Of a DNA stretch of 64,000 bases, positions 1-8,940 are shown piece by piece. Below the pieces are notes generated by a model. The model was not told where the DNA came from. It ran no database searches and saw only the letters and a list, made by a program, of their open reading frames with translations. Origin of the DNA: Paraburkholderia sp. CNPSo 3272 (GTDB taxonomy: Bacteria > Pseudomonadota > Gammaproteobacteria > Burkholderiales > Burkholderiaceae). The stretch lies in contig NZ_JAMBPQ010000040.1 of the NCBI RefSeq assembly GCF_024206495.1, positions 1-64,000 of the forward strand, given 5' to 3'. Position numbers and translations under genes: made by a program. Position 1 is the first letter of the stretch. The number at the start of each line of letters is the position of its first letter.

Positions 1-128
1 GGCGGGGGGCAGTGGCGCGCACCGAAAGACGGTGCCGCCGCGCAGCGAGGAGGGGGAAACCCTTGGTCACAACCAGAAGGGCGATGCGTAGCATACGCCT
101 CGCCAACACTTGAACGAAATCGACACGC

Positions 129-2951
129 GTGGGAGCTCAAAGAGACACTGTGGATCTGACCTGGAGCGTGGCCCTGGTCCAGACCAAGATGACGCCGCCG
201 CGATTGCTGCCCGGCATCGTGCGTCGCACGGCGCTGCTCGAACGGTTGGGCGAGCCGTGTGATCGGGGGCTGACTGTTGTCATCGCACCGGCGGGTTCTG
301 GCAAGACGACGTTGCTTGCCGACTGGAGCGAGACGCTGCGTGCAAGAGAGCACCTTGTGGCCTGGTTGAGCCTTGACGAGGAGGACGACGATCCGCAGCA
401 GTTTGCCGCCTATCTGGTGGGTGCGCTGTGCAGCACCTGTGAAGACATCGGACAGCAAGCGCAGCAGTTGTTGCGCAACGATCTGATGGCGCCAGGAAAA
501 ACGATCGTCTCCGTGCTGCTCAACGAAATTGCCGCTTGCGGCCGTCAGGTCTTTCTTGTGCTGGACGACTTCGACCGTTCGCCCTCCAGACTTATTCGTG
601 CGATGGTGTCGCGGCTGGTGCGCTACGCGCCGCAGAACTTTCACTTGCTGCTGGGCGTACGCGGCGAGCCTGATCTCGCGCTCGGTCAATTGCACACCCA
701 GGGCAAACTGCTGCGCATCGATGCGGACGATCTGCGGTTCTCCGTCGACGACGCCCAGACGTTCTTCCGCCAGGCAGGCGGGGTGTCGCTCGACCGTCCC
801 AGCGTCGAGTTGTTGAATGAAGCGACGGAAGGGTGGGTGGCAGGCTTGCAGCTTGCCTCGCTCGCATTGCGCGACACGGCCGATGCGGCGCAGGTCGCTC
901 GCACGCTTTCGGGAACGCGTCTGGGTATCGACCGCTATCTGGACGACACGGTCCTGGCGCGGCTGCCGGCGCCGATGCTGAAGTTCCTGCTGTATACGTC
1001 GATTCTCGATCGGCTTGGTGCGGGCGTCTGCGATGCCGTGATGGGCGAAGGCGCACGCAGCTGGGAGAAGCTCGACTGGCTGGAACGGCACAACGTATTC
1101 ACCCGGCCACTCGACGAGGAACGGCAGTGGTTTCGGTATCATTCGCTGCTCTTAGACGCGCTGCGTCGTCGCATAGCGCGCCAATGGCCAGCGCTATTGC
1201 CTGGCCTGCATCGGCGCGCGAGCCGTTGGTTTGCCGAGGCGCGGCTGTGGCCCGAGGCAATCAGGCACGCGCTCGCGGCTGGCGAAATGGAGCTCGCGGC
1301 GCTTTGGATCGAAAACTGCGCAACGGTGATGGTGAATCGCAGCGACGTCCGCACGCTGTCGGGCTGGATCGCGAAGCTGCCGCCCGAGCTCGTGCACGAG
1401 CGGCTGCGGCTGCGTCTAACGAAGGCGTGGGCGCTCGCGCTCTCGTTGCAAACCGCCGAGGCGGCGCGCGAGGTGACGGCCCTCGAAGCTCAGATCGCGC
1501 AACGGCGTGCCACCGGAGCGCTTGCCGATGCCGCGTTGCCGGCAGAGGTCAACGCGCTCGGTGCGATCATCGCTGGTCTCGACGACGACAGTTCGCGCGC
1601 GCTTGTGCTTGTCAAAGAGGCGGCGGCATCCGCGCTGCCAAACCTGCCGTGGGTGAGTCGATTTACCGAAACGGCGCAAATATTTGGTTTGCTATCCGAA
1701 GGAAAATTTGACGAAGTGCGGCGGATTCAGACGTCGACGCCGACAGGCGGCGACGCGAATCAGGTGCCGCTCTACGCCGACGTGTACCGGGAAAGCATGT
1801 TTGGACTCGCTGAGCTCGTTCAAGGCAGGTTGCAGGATGCCTTGCGGATTCTCGAGGCGGCGCTTGCGCGGGCCGAAAGTGCACTCGGCTGCGATTCGGC
1901 GGCCGCCGCGCTTCCCGCGGGCTATCTGGCATCGATCTATTACGAGCGCGACGATCTCACGCGCACCGAGAAGATGGTATCGGGCCGCACCTCGATCGCG
2001 ATGGAAACCTGTCCAATGGGTTCGCTGCTGCGTTACACGTGTTCGGCTGCGCGGCTCTACGCGCGCGGCGGCGACGTCGGATCGGCGCACGCGGTACTCG
2101 AGGACGCGCGGCAGGTAGCGGCCGCACGGCAATGGCTGCGTTTGCGGGTGGGGTGCGATGCCGAGGCGGTGCGCTTGTATCTCGGCCAGGGGAGGCTTGC
2201 TCAGGCGAGGCAGACAGCTGAGACGCTGCGCCTTGCCATGCCGCCGGAACGCTCGCCCCGCACGGGCAATTTAATAGAAATATGGGCCAGCCACTCGATG
2301 ATGCGCGCGCGCCTCCTGCTTGCGCATGGGCATGCGGGTGACGCGGTGACGCTGCTCGAAACGCTGCGTGGCGAGGTGACCGACTCAGGCAGATGGTATC
2401 TCGACGCGCTCATCTCGATCCTGCTGACGCTCGCCTTTGAACAGCAAGGAGAGCGAGTGCGGGCGTTTGACGCGCTTGAGCACGCGCTGGGGATTGCGCA
2501 GTCCACCGGCATGATTAACGGGTTGGTGGATGAAGGCGCGCCGCTGCGTGCGATATTGGAGCGATGGCAGGGCACGACGGCCAACGTTGCATCGTTCGAT
2601 CCGACGTACCTCGACCGATTATTCTCCGCATTCGATACCAATCACCGGAGTGAGGGCGTTACGCCGCGTGTCCCGTCGGATCTGCTTAGCGCGCGCGAAA
2701 TCGAGATCCTCGATCATATTGCCCGCGGCTTGTCGAACAAGGAGATCGGCCGGGCGCTGCGCGTTGCGCCCGAAACAGTAAAGTGGCATCTGAAGAACAT
2801 TTTCGAAAAACTCAATGTGAGCTCCCGGCTGGAAGCCGCGCAGAGCGGTCTGGGCTTGTCGCGCGCGCCTCGCCCGGAAACATCGGCGCGAGCCAGTCTA
2901 ATGGGCATCCCTACCGCGATCGAACCAACGCCTGAAATCACTCGCTTCTAA
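129..2951 (+). CDS. MalT-like LuxR-family ATP-dependent transcriptional regulator
   Basis: This 940-residue protein has the architecture of the large ATP-binding LuxR regulators (MalT/LAL type), which bind an inducer and ATP, oligomerise and activate transcription. A Walker A motif (APAGSGKTT) lies at residues 53-61 and a Walker B-like FLVLDDFD near residue 145. A long helical middle part resembles the TPR-like sensor region. The last ~90 residues hold a LuxR helix-turn-helix (LLSAREIEIL..IARGLSNKEIGRAL..APETVKWHLKNIFEKL). Length is normal for the family. The start is a GTG at 129; another GTG at 150 is possible and no strong ribosome site separates them. No target operon is adjacent, so the inducer and regulon are unknown. 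Confidence 0.88.
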   Translation: MGAQRDTVDLTWSVALVQTKMTPPRLLPGIVRRTALLERLGEPCDRGLTVVIAPAGSGKTTLLADWSETLRAREHLVAWLSLDEEDDDPQQFAAYLVGALCSTCEDIGQQAQQLLRNDLMAPGKTIVSVLLNEIAACGRQVFLVLDDFDRSPSRLIRAMVSRLVRYAPQNFHLLLGVRGEPDLALGQLHTQGKLLRIDADDLRFSVDDAQTFFRQAGGVSLDRPSVELLNEATEGWVAGLQLASLALRDTADAAQVARTLSGTRLGIDRYLDDTVLARLPAPMLKFLLYTSILDRLGAGVCDAVMGEGARSWEKLDWLERHNVFTRPLDEERQWFRYHSLLLDALRRRIARQWPALLPGLHRRASRWFAEARLWPEAIRHALAAGEMELAALWIENCATVMVNRSDVRTLSGWIAKLPPELVHERLRLRLTKAWALALSLQTAEAAREVTALEAQIAQRRATGALADAALPAEVNALGAIIAGLDDDSSRALVLVKEAAASALPNLPWVSRFTETAQIFGLLSEGKFDEVRRIQTSTPTGGDANQVPLYADVYRESMFGLAELVQGRLQDALRILEAALARAESALGCDSAAAALPAGYLASIYYERDDLTRTEKMVSGRTSIAMETCPMGSLLRYTCSAARLYARGGDVGSAHAVLEDARQVAAARQWLRLRVGCDAEAVRLYLGQGRLAQARQTAETLRLAMPPERSPRTGNLIEIWASHSMMRARLLLAHGHAGDAVTLLETLRGEVTDSGRWYLDALISILLTLAFEQQGERVRAFDALEHALGIAQSTGMINGLVDEGAPLRAILERWQGTTANVASFDPTYLDRLFSAFDTNHRSEGVTPRVPSDLLSAREIEILDHIARGLSNKEIGRALRVAPETVKWHLKNIFEKLNVSSRLEAAQSGLGLSRAPRPETSARASLMGIPTAIEPTPEITRF

Positions 2952-2991
2952 GAAGCACGTATCGGATTTAACATAAAAACAATTATCGCAT

Positions 2992-3217
2992 TTTGATTTG
3001 CATTCCTACATATTTTTCATCGCCGCCGGTTTGGTTACGAAGTCCTGTAGCGCCACCGCATGGAAGCTACCGTGCGGCACGAGCTCATCGAACGCGTCGG
3101 TCATGGAGGCCTGTCACCTTGCCAGTCACGCGGCGATCGACGCCTGGCATCAGTTAGGCGTAGCTCGTCGTGTCTGTCAAAATGGCTAGCCGTTTGCCAG
3201 CTGCTGCGCATCCCAAT
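2992..3217. repeat. Dispersed intergenic repeat, copy 1
   Basis: About 226 bases here match 43794-44038 in the same orientation, with roughly three quarters of bases shared over the better blocks. The best block (3150-3182) holds GGCATCAGTTAGGCG and GTGTCTGTCAAAAT. Both copies keep a hairpin (3058-3079 here) with an 8-bp stem and 6-base loop; changes in the stem keep pairing through G-U pairs if read as plus-strand RNA. No convincing long reading frame is shared. On the minus strand both copies can begin a short peptide MTDA-DE-VPHG, which could be a decayed gene start. Function unknown. Confidence 0.75.
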
Positions 3218-3522
3218 TGCGCTGTGGTGGAACGTGAACCCCGTTTCCAGTTCCCTGAGGAGCAACGCGCGCACGCTGGCCAACAACGTCCGTCCTCACA
3301 AGGGCATGCCAACCCTCGGTCAGCTACCGCATCGCCAGAAAGAGGAATCCTAAAGATATAGGCTGGCCGGGCGTAACGCTCTCTTCGTCTGCCAACCTTG
3401 TTTCGAGGTTCGCTCACACCTTTTCAAGACCGGGTCAGCCGGCTCCACACGAGACTGGTGATATTGCCGCAAGCACATGGGGCGCTCACTGCGAAGGTCC
3501 CAGCTTTCGGCGGCTCTCCCCG
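3218..3522. other. Non-coding stretch, nothing recognised
   Basis: Between the repeat and the receiver gene I see no credible gene, terminator or RNA. Confidence 0.5.
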
Positions 3523-3981
3523 CTACGGTCCGCAGGCAGTATTCACGGGCGCCCACCTCGCCGGCGCCAAGTGTTGGAATCTTCCCCCCATGTGCCAGGA
3601 AAGAGAGCGGAACTTCGCGCCGGTTAGGCGCGGCGCCACATACGCATCCACGGCGTCGAGCAGCTCGCTCATCTGCACTGGCTTTCGCAGGAACCGGGAC
3701 CAGCACGGGGGGCACCAGTCAGGCTCCGGAGCCGCAGAAAGCAGCACGATGGGCAATTGCGCGAAGGCGGGATTGGCCCGCACCATCTGGCACAGCTTGA
3801 TGCCGTCGATGTCCGGCATCTGATAGTCGGTAATAAGACACTGAACAACTTCCCGGCGCATGAAAGCGACGGCACCGTGCGCGCCAGCCAGAACGGTCAC
3901 CCGGTGACCATCTTCCTCCAGCGCAAGCGCTAGTGGCCAGACGTTCTCGGGGTCGTCGTCAACGAGCAGCACGTTGGCCAT
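3523..3981 (-). CDS. Single-domain response regulator receiver protein
   Basis: A stand-alone CheY-like receiver of about 152 residues with no output domain. The acidic pocket is VLLVDDD near the N-terminus, the phosphoacceptor Asp is in LITDYQMPDIDG, the conserved Ser/Thr is in VLLSAA and the Lys is in FLRKPV. It should be phosphorylated by a histidine kinase and pass or buffer the signal. The chosen ATG (MANVLLVDDD) follows GAGGGAG at good spacing; an in-frame ATG ten codons upstream is less likely. About 35 residues beyond the receiver at the C-terminus show no known fold. No kinase is adjacent. Two similar stand-alone receivers occur at 28.7 and 47.3 kb. Confidence 0.85.
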   Translation of the reverse strand: MANVLLVDDDPENVWPLALALEEDGHRVTVLAGAHGAVAFMRREVVQCLITDYQMPDIDGIKLCQMVRANPAFAQLPIVLLSAAPEPDWCPPCWSRFLRKPVQMSELLDAVDAYVAPRLTGAKFRSLSWHMGGRFQHLAPARWAPVNTACGP

Positions 3982-4419
3982 GGGCGCTCCCTCGGTATCA
4001 TGCTCGACCATTCGGGCGGCAGCGAGTGCTAGTGAAGTGCTGCCCCTGTTTCGCCTGCCGCAATGGGCGTGCCGTGAGGAGGGCGCACTGTTCCGGAAAT
4101 GCTGATGGTTTTATGCGCGGGAAGAATGCCAGCGCGGACGTTGCCCCCATCGGGTTTCACACGCGAGACATGGGGTTGTCGGGCGTGCCGCCGATCGGGG
4201 CGCCTTAATGGCAAGGATGCGCGATTGCGCGCGCCGCCGGGTGTGGTGAGATCTGCGACCGGTGCCCCGACCTGAGTTCGCCCTTCGGCCCAGGGCATCT
4301 CACTTCCGCCGCAGTCGACCGGGGAGCCAGGGTACGGGCGTTGCTGGGGCCTTGACGACGTTCCTGAACAAAGGTTGAGGCGAGGCGGGCAGGGCAGTTA
4401 AGAAAAAGAGGGGTGCAAA
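3982..4419. other. Non-coding stretch, nothing recognised
   Basis: GC-rich sequence without a supported gene. It may hold the decayed 3' end of the phasin-like pseudogene that follows. Confidence 0.4.
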
Positions 4420-4853
4420 AGCTGGCCCGCCGGCATTCACGACAATCGTTTCCAGGCGTTGGCACGCGGCATGCGCTCAAGGCCATCGCAACTCTCAACC
4501 GAAAGGAGCGGCCCTGGGTCTCGTTCACTGCTTCAATGACAGCGTCCATCATGATCTCGTTGACGTGGCGCCGGTATGCGGGGGGGGTCGCGGTGCCTGC
4601 GAGCGCCAAGCTCGCCTGGAAGGCACCACGCGGCGAACGGCGATCGCTCGTCGGCTTTTTCGAGGTCTACCGACCGTTGTTCGTTGATCGTCGTATCGAT
4701 TGCGCGGCTGTTGAGTTCGGCGATGCGCTGCGCCGTTCCCACACAGAGCTGCACCGGATCGCTCATTTCGGCTGTGAGCCAGGGCGTCGGGGCGGGCTCT
4801 TTGCCAGACGCGGAGTGGGGCAACACAATGGTGCTTCGGTCATGGTCGATTCC
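4420..4853 (-). pseudogene. Phasin-family-like gene broken by frameshifts
   Basis: Phasin-like protein sequence is spread over different frames of the minus strand. A probable start (MTEAP after AAAGGA) is at 4853. A second frame carries SDPVQLCVGTAQRIAELNSR, and a third carries LQASLALAGTATPPAYRRHV and NEIMMDAVIEAVNET. The 5' shift lies near 4835 and the second near 4620, beside runs such as CCCCCCC. Phasins coat polyhydroxyalkanoate granules; this version has a Burkholderia-like small-phasin pattern. The homology fades after the ETQGRS segment. Either the gene is decayed or the assembly has indels here. A second phasin-like remnant lies at 48.3-48.6 kb. Confidence 0.6.
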
Positions 4854-4976
4854 TTTGCGGTTCGTCGTCGCCAATTGGCGTTTCGGCACAGCTATGGGTG
4901 CGGCACGTCCGTTCCCGGCAATCCGGGTAGCGGAACGCCCTTTGCTCTACGGTTGACGACTGCAACGGAGGCTCAC

Positions 4977-5267
4977 ATGGCAACGAAGGCGACGGAACAA
5001 GAAAGCCCGGCTCAACAGTCGGAAACCCAGATCGATAAAGCTGTCGAGGGGACCTTTCCGGCCAGCGATCCGCCGGCGATTGGCGGTGCGACGAGGATAG
5101 AAGGGACGCCAGCGGACAGTGCCCGGGAAGAGCGCATCCGGCGGCGTGCGTACGAGTTGTGGGAGAAAGCGGGATCACCCGACGCTCACACCGATGAATA
5201 CTGGCATAGGGCAGGGGCAGAAATTGCAGAAGAGCCAGACGGCGCGGGCGAGCCCGGCGCGCAATAG
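4977..5267 (+). CDS. Small DUF2934-like protein
   Basis: A 96-residue protein with a strong ribosome site (GGAGG, 5-7 bases before ATG). The C-terminal half (EERIRRRAYELWEKAGSP..HTDEYWHRAGAEI) matches the short DUF2934 motif found in many small proteobacterial proteins. The N-terminal half holds IDKAVEGTFPASDPPAIGG, also seen in this family. It is acidic, hydrophilic and probably cytoplasmic. Function is unknown. The reading frame stays open far upstream, but only this start has a ribosome site and conserved sequence. Confidence 0.8.
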   Translation: MATKATEQESPAQQSETQIDKAVEGTFPASDPPAIGGATRIEGTPADSAREERIRRRAYELWEKAGSPDAHTDEYWHRAGAEIAEEPDGAGEPGAQ

Positions 5268-5994
5268 CGTGTTCGCACGGCTAGGGGGACGACCCGCGGC
5301 GTGCAGTAGGACGGACATTGGCCGAAACCGAGAGCGCAACGCGTCCGCTGGAGTAAAGATGTTGCGTTGTGCGAAGTAAAGCAGAAACTCCGAATTGAGG
5401 TGTATTTTTGGAATCTTGAAGTATTATTTGATTTAAAAATCAATTTGTTGAGAGGTTCGCGAAGTAAAGTTGGTGCTTCCCTCGGCCCGGACTGATAGCT
5501 ATGTAGCTGCTGTCGCCGGCCAGCGTCGGCGTGGAATACGGTGGGATCGGTCTCGCGTGTTTTCATGACTGCCTGCTCGCACCAGACACGGTGCTGGACT
5601 GAAAATATCTCTAATCGGTCCAGTCGCATTTCACCTCCCCGACGCCGTGCGAGGAGCGGCCCCGTCCTCGTCCTCCGGCCGGCCCGCGTGGGTACTCGAC
5701 CGGTGGCAGCAGACGGACCCTGAACAGTCATTCAATCCGGTGCGCATCGAGCGGCCTGTCCTGACGTACAACGGACGTCTGGGCAGACCTACCGACTGCC
5801 TCAGACACGTCCGGCGGACTGCCCCGAATGCACAGCCTGTGCCCCGGCGAACGAGGCACTTCGGGAAAACAAGCCTGAGTGCGGCAGGCGCGGCGCCGGG
5901 GTCGTCCTTCGGTTAGCAAATATTCCATTCCATGGGTCACTTCCGCCCGAGCGGACGGGGAAAAGCGACATTGGCGATACGCCACAATGCTGGG
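5268..5994. other. Intergenic stretch with AT-rich core
   Basis: About 730 bases. An AT-rich core (5385-5470) suggests a promoter or foreign DNA, but no clean sigma-70 pair or conserved product could be assigned. A minus-strand open frame of ~180 codons crosses it and has no family features. Confidence 0.4.
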
Positions 5995-7350
5995 TCATTG
6001 CGACCGGCGGTCTGCGAGCGTCTTCGCAATTGCCGACATCGCCTGGTGCAACGCATCTGCCGTTTCGAGCGGCGCGTGCGCTATTGCCCCACCCGAAGCA
6101 TTCGTCGGGCGTGCTTCTTCGTCGGGCGTGGAGGAAAATTTGACGATCGTGAGGCGAGCGCGCGGATTCACCAGGATGGCCTGGCCGAAGCGCCCGCTTG
6201 CAGCAAACGAGCCGTCGCCGTCGTTGATCTGGTACCAGTAGTCGTGGTAGCTGTAGCCAGGGCGGCCTTGCGCGAGATTGCCGCGCGCGAATGCCGCTGC
6301 ATTCTGTGTCGGTTTCAGGGCGAGGCGGACCGCCACCGCAGGGAACACGCTAGTGTTGCCGGCCGCGCCCTTGCGCACCAGTTCGGCAAAGCGTGCCGCG
6401 TCGCGCAGTGTGGTGTTGAATCCGCCGCATGCCATCTCGGTACCGGTGTGGTCGACGACAACATCAGCATCATTGCCGGCGAGCTTGCTCCATAGCGTTC
6501 GCGACACTCGTTCACTCCACGATTCGCCCGTGACGCGCCGGATTGCCCAGGCCACAGCTTCCGGGGAGCCATTCTGGTAGTACCACACATGGCCGTTGGT
6601 CACGTCGGGAGCTGACTGCGTGACCTTGAGGAAGCCATAGATGCTATCGGGCGCATCGGCAGCGCGGGGCACGAGGCCGACTGCGCCAAAGAGACCCAGG
6701 TCGGGCGGCAGGTTCGCGGGATACCGGACGGCCACTTCCATGTCGAGATTCTGCTGAAGTGTAGCCTCGCCAAAAGGTGTACCGGCCAGCTCCGCCACGT
6801 AGCTCGAGAGCGGTGCGTCGGGGTCGAGCTTGCCCTCGGCGATCAGCTGTGCCGCGACAAGCCCGGTTACCGACTTCGTCATAGACGCCCACGCGTGCGT
6901 CTGGTCTGGGCCGAATCCATCGAAATAGCGCTCCATCACGATCCGGCCGTCGTGAACAACGATGAAGCCATCGGTACGCGTTCGGCTGAGATAGTCCGAG
7001 AGCGTGAGCGTGGTGCCGTCTACCGTGAACTGCACCATGTCGGGATCAAGCTTTCGCCCGTCCGGCAACGGCAACGGCTCGGCTGAACGTTGTACGTTCG
7101 CGGTTGGGATCAGCATGCGCGTATTGCGCAACGACCAGCGCAAAAAAGGAGAGCGTAGCGAATTCTTTCGGGTGACGAGTTCGTTGTCGGGGGGCGGGAA
7201 GCCCTGCATGACGCGCGCCTCGGCGCCATCGGCGAAGGTGCCGCCTGTTTGTGCGCGAACGGCAACGGCTGGCGCCATGCTGGCGCACAGCAATGCGGCG
7301 GCAATGAACAGGTGGGAGGAACGGTTTGTTGGATATTTTTCTCGATTCAA
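5995..7350 (-). CDS. Secreted serine hydrolase, class C beta-lactamase / 6-aminohexanoate-dimer hydrolase-like
   Basis: A 451-residue penicillin-recognising hydrolase. An N-terminal signal peptide (hydrophobic LFIAAALLCASMAPAVAV, cleavage near VRAQ) sends it to the periplasm. The catalytic SxxK is S156-M-T-K159, the YxN motif is Y258-Q-N260, and a C-terminal ASGRFGQ takes the place of the KTG/HTG box. This pattern is closer to NylB-type amide or ester hydrolases than to true beta-lactamases. It is the last gene of the minus-strand catabolic block, behind a BON protein and a porin, so it may free a small carboxylic acid from an ester or amide before uptake. The substrate is an inference. Confidence 0.82.
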   Translation of the reverse strand: MNREKYPTNRSSHLFIAAALLCASMAPAVAVRAQTGGTFADGAEARVMQGFPPPDNELVTRKNSLRSPFLRWSLRNTRMLIPTANVQRSAEPLPLPDGRKLDPDMVQFTVDGTTLTLSDYLSRTRTDGFIVVHDGRIVMERYFDGFGPDQTHAWASMTKSVTGLVAAQLIAEGKLDPDAPLSSYVAELAGTPFGEATLQQNLDMEVAVRYPANLPPDLGLFGAVGLVPRAADAPDSIYGFLKVTQSAPDVTNGHVWYYQNGSPEAVAWAIRRVTGESWSERVSRTLWSKLAGNDADVVVDHTGTEMACGGFNTTLRDAARFAELVRKGAAGNTSVFPAVAVRLALKPTQNAAAFARGNLAQGRPGYSYHDYWYQINDGDGSFAASGRFGQAILVNPRARLTIVKFSSTPDEEARPTNASGGAIAHAPLETADALHQAMSAIAKTLADRRSQ

Positions 7351-7388
7351 GGCAGTGTGCTCCTCAAGGTCAGGTGGACCCGGGTCGT

Positions 7389-7754
7389 CTACAGCGACGC
7401 CCCGGCGACACGAATGCGATTCTCTACGTTACCGACGCCGTCCACCTGCTTCGCAGCGTCGAGTGCGAGCGGAATTTGCGCGCTGTCGGTGACAGAACCG
7501 GAGAGCGTGATCTGGCCGTCTCGCGCGTGCACGAGGATGTGAGCTGAATTCAGCCCACGCGTGCGGGCGAGTACGTTCGCAACGCGATGCGCTAGCTTCC
7601 TGTCGAGGGGCTTTGTTGATCGTCCGGTCATGGCCGATGTTGCGGCCGGCGCGCTGCCCACTGCAGCGTCCCGCGTTTGTGCCGCAACGTTGCCGGTCAG
7701 CGTGACGAACATCGCCACGGCGAGAATCCGCTGGATCCGAATTACGGTATTCAT
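7389..7754 (-). CDS. BON-domain periplasmic protein
   Basis: A 121-residue exported protein with a signal peptide (MNTVIRIQRILAVAMFVTL..NVAAQ) and one BON domain over roughly the last 70 residues, ending in GQITLSGSVTDSAQIPLALDAAKQV and VENRI. BON domains bind lipid or envelope components and are linked to osmotic stability. The inner ATG at 7754 starts the signal peptide directly and is preferred to one seven codons upstream. It lies 38 bases before the serine hydrolase and 40 after the porin, so the three may be cotranscribed. Confidence 0.82.
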   Translation of the reverse strand: MNTVIRIQRILAVAMFVTLTGNVAAQTRDAAVGSAPAATSAMTGRSTKPLDRKLAHRVANVLARTRGLNSAHILVHARDGQITLSGSVTDSAQIPLALDAAKQVDGVGNVENRIRVAGASL

Positions 7755-7794
7755 GTTGTCGTATGCATCCGTCAAGAATAATGAGGGCAGTCGC

Positions 7795-8856
7795 CTAGAA
7801 GCGGGTCATGAGCCCGAGCGAGACACCGGTCATCGACCGCGTGCCGGACGCCATGCCGAGCGCCGCGATATTCGATGGATCGAACCGGTACGCACCTGAG
7901 AAGCCGTTGTAGTCGGCTTCGGCATAAAGTTCGGTCCGTTTCGAAAGGAAGTATTCGGAGATCGCGTAAGTCGTGAACTTGTGACCGCTCGCCGCTGGCG
8001 CGTTGCCGAGATGGCTCGCGATGTCGTCATAGAACGCGGCAGTGAACTGGAGCGTGGCAGTCGGTATCCATACGACACCGCCCCCCGGAATATGGTCGCG
8101 CCGGTTTGGTGCATTGGCATTCGCAGCGCTGACCTCGAGATCGGCGTAGCTTAGATAGATGCGGGCAGGTCCGACCTGCAAGGATCCACCAGTCTGGAAG
8201 GTTTGCGCCCACTGGGTTGCAGCGGCGTTCCACGTTTTCTGGTATGAAACGCCGCCGAATGCCGGCCCCCACTGATACATGGCGGCGCCGGAATAGTTGG
8301 TGCCTGCGCGGGTGTTTCCCGCGACGCCGCCTGGCGAGTAGCTTGTACCGAAGCGCATGCCGCCTGCCTGTCCGAGATATTTGAGAGTGTTGTTGAAGCG
8401 GGAATCGAGCGTGAAGTAGTTCGCGTCGAACACGACACCGGGTTCGATCGCCAGTGACTGTCCCTGTCCGCCGGCGGGGTCGACGAGGATGGCGAAGTCT
8501 TCGTTGGCGTTGAGCTGGCGGCCAAACGTAAGGCGGCCGAAATCGCCGGTCAGACCCACGAACGCGGCCTGGGAGAACAGCGTGCCCGCCGTTTTGAGTG
8601 CGCCGGTGCCACTGTTAAACGCACCTTCAAGCTTGAAAATCGCCTTGAGGTTATTGCCCAGATCCTCCTTCCCGAAGAAGCCGAACTGGTTGCCGGCAAC
8701 AATGTTGTTGTTGAAGCCAAAGGACGCGCCGCCCTTCAGTCCGTTCGTCCAACGCACGCCACCGCCAATGTCCCCATACAGCGTCACACTCGACTGCGCG
8801 TGAGACGTGCACGGAAGTACGCCACCGATGAGGGTGGCCAGTAATATCTTTTTCAT
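7795..8856 (-). CDS. Trimeric outer-membrane porin (beta-proteobacterial type)
   Basis: A 353-residue general porin of the Burkholderia/Neisseria Porin_4 type. It has a signal peptide ending TSHAQ, the classic first strand SSVTLYGDIGGGVRWTN, the FGFFGKEDLGNNLKAIFKLEGAF segment, the LTFGRQ loop region and a C-terminal strand ending in Phe (VSLGLMTRF), as needed for Bam-mediated assembly. A strong ribosome site (AAGGAGACAC) precedes ATG, and the 84 bases upstream are AT-rich, so it may have its own promoter. Beside an MFS carrier and CoA-activating enzymes it probably supplies outer-membrane passage for the substrate. Confidence 0.92.
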   Translation of the reverse strand: MKKILLATLIGGVLPCTSHAQSSVTLYGDIGGGVRWTNGLKGGASFGFNNNIVAGNQFGFFGKEDLGNNLKAIFKLEGAFNSGTGALKTAGTLFSQAAFVGLTGDFGRLTFGRQLNANEDFAILVDPAGGQGQSLAIEPGVVFDANYFTLDSRFNNTLKYLGQAGGMRFGTSYSPGGVAGNTRAGTNYSGAAMYQWGPAFGGVSYQKTWNAAATQWAQTFQTGGSLQVGPARIYLSYADLEVSAANANAPNRRDHIPGGGVVWIPTATLQFTAAFYDDIASHLGNAPAASGHKFTTYAISEYFLSKRTELYAEADYNGFSGAYRFDPSNIAALGMASGTRSMTGVSLGLMTRF

Positions 8857-8940
8857 GTGTCTCCTTGATCATTTTATTTATTTCGTCATGCTAGTTAATT
8901 GAATATCGGAATGCGCCCCGAAGCGATCGTGTGACGACGG

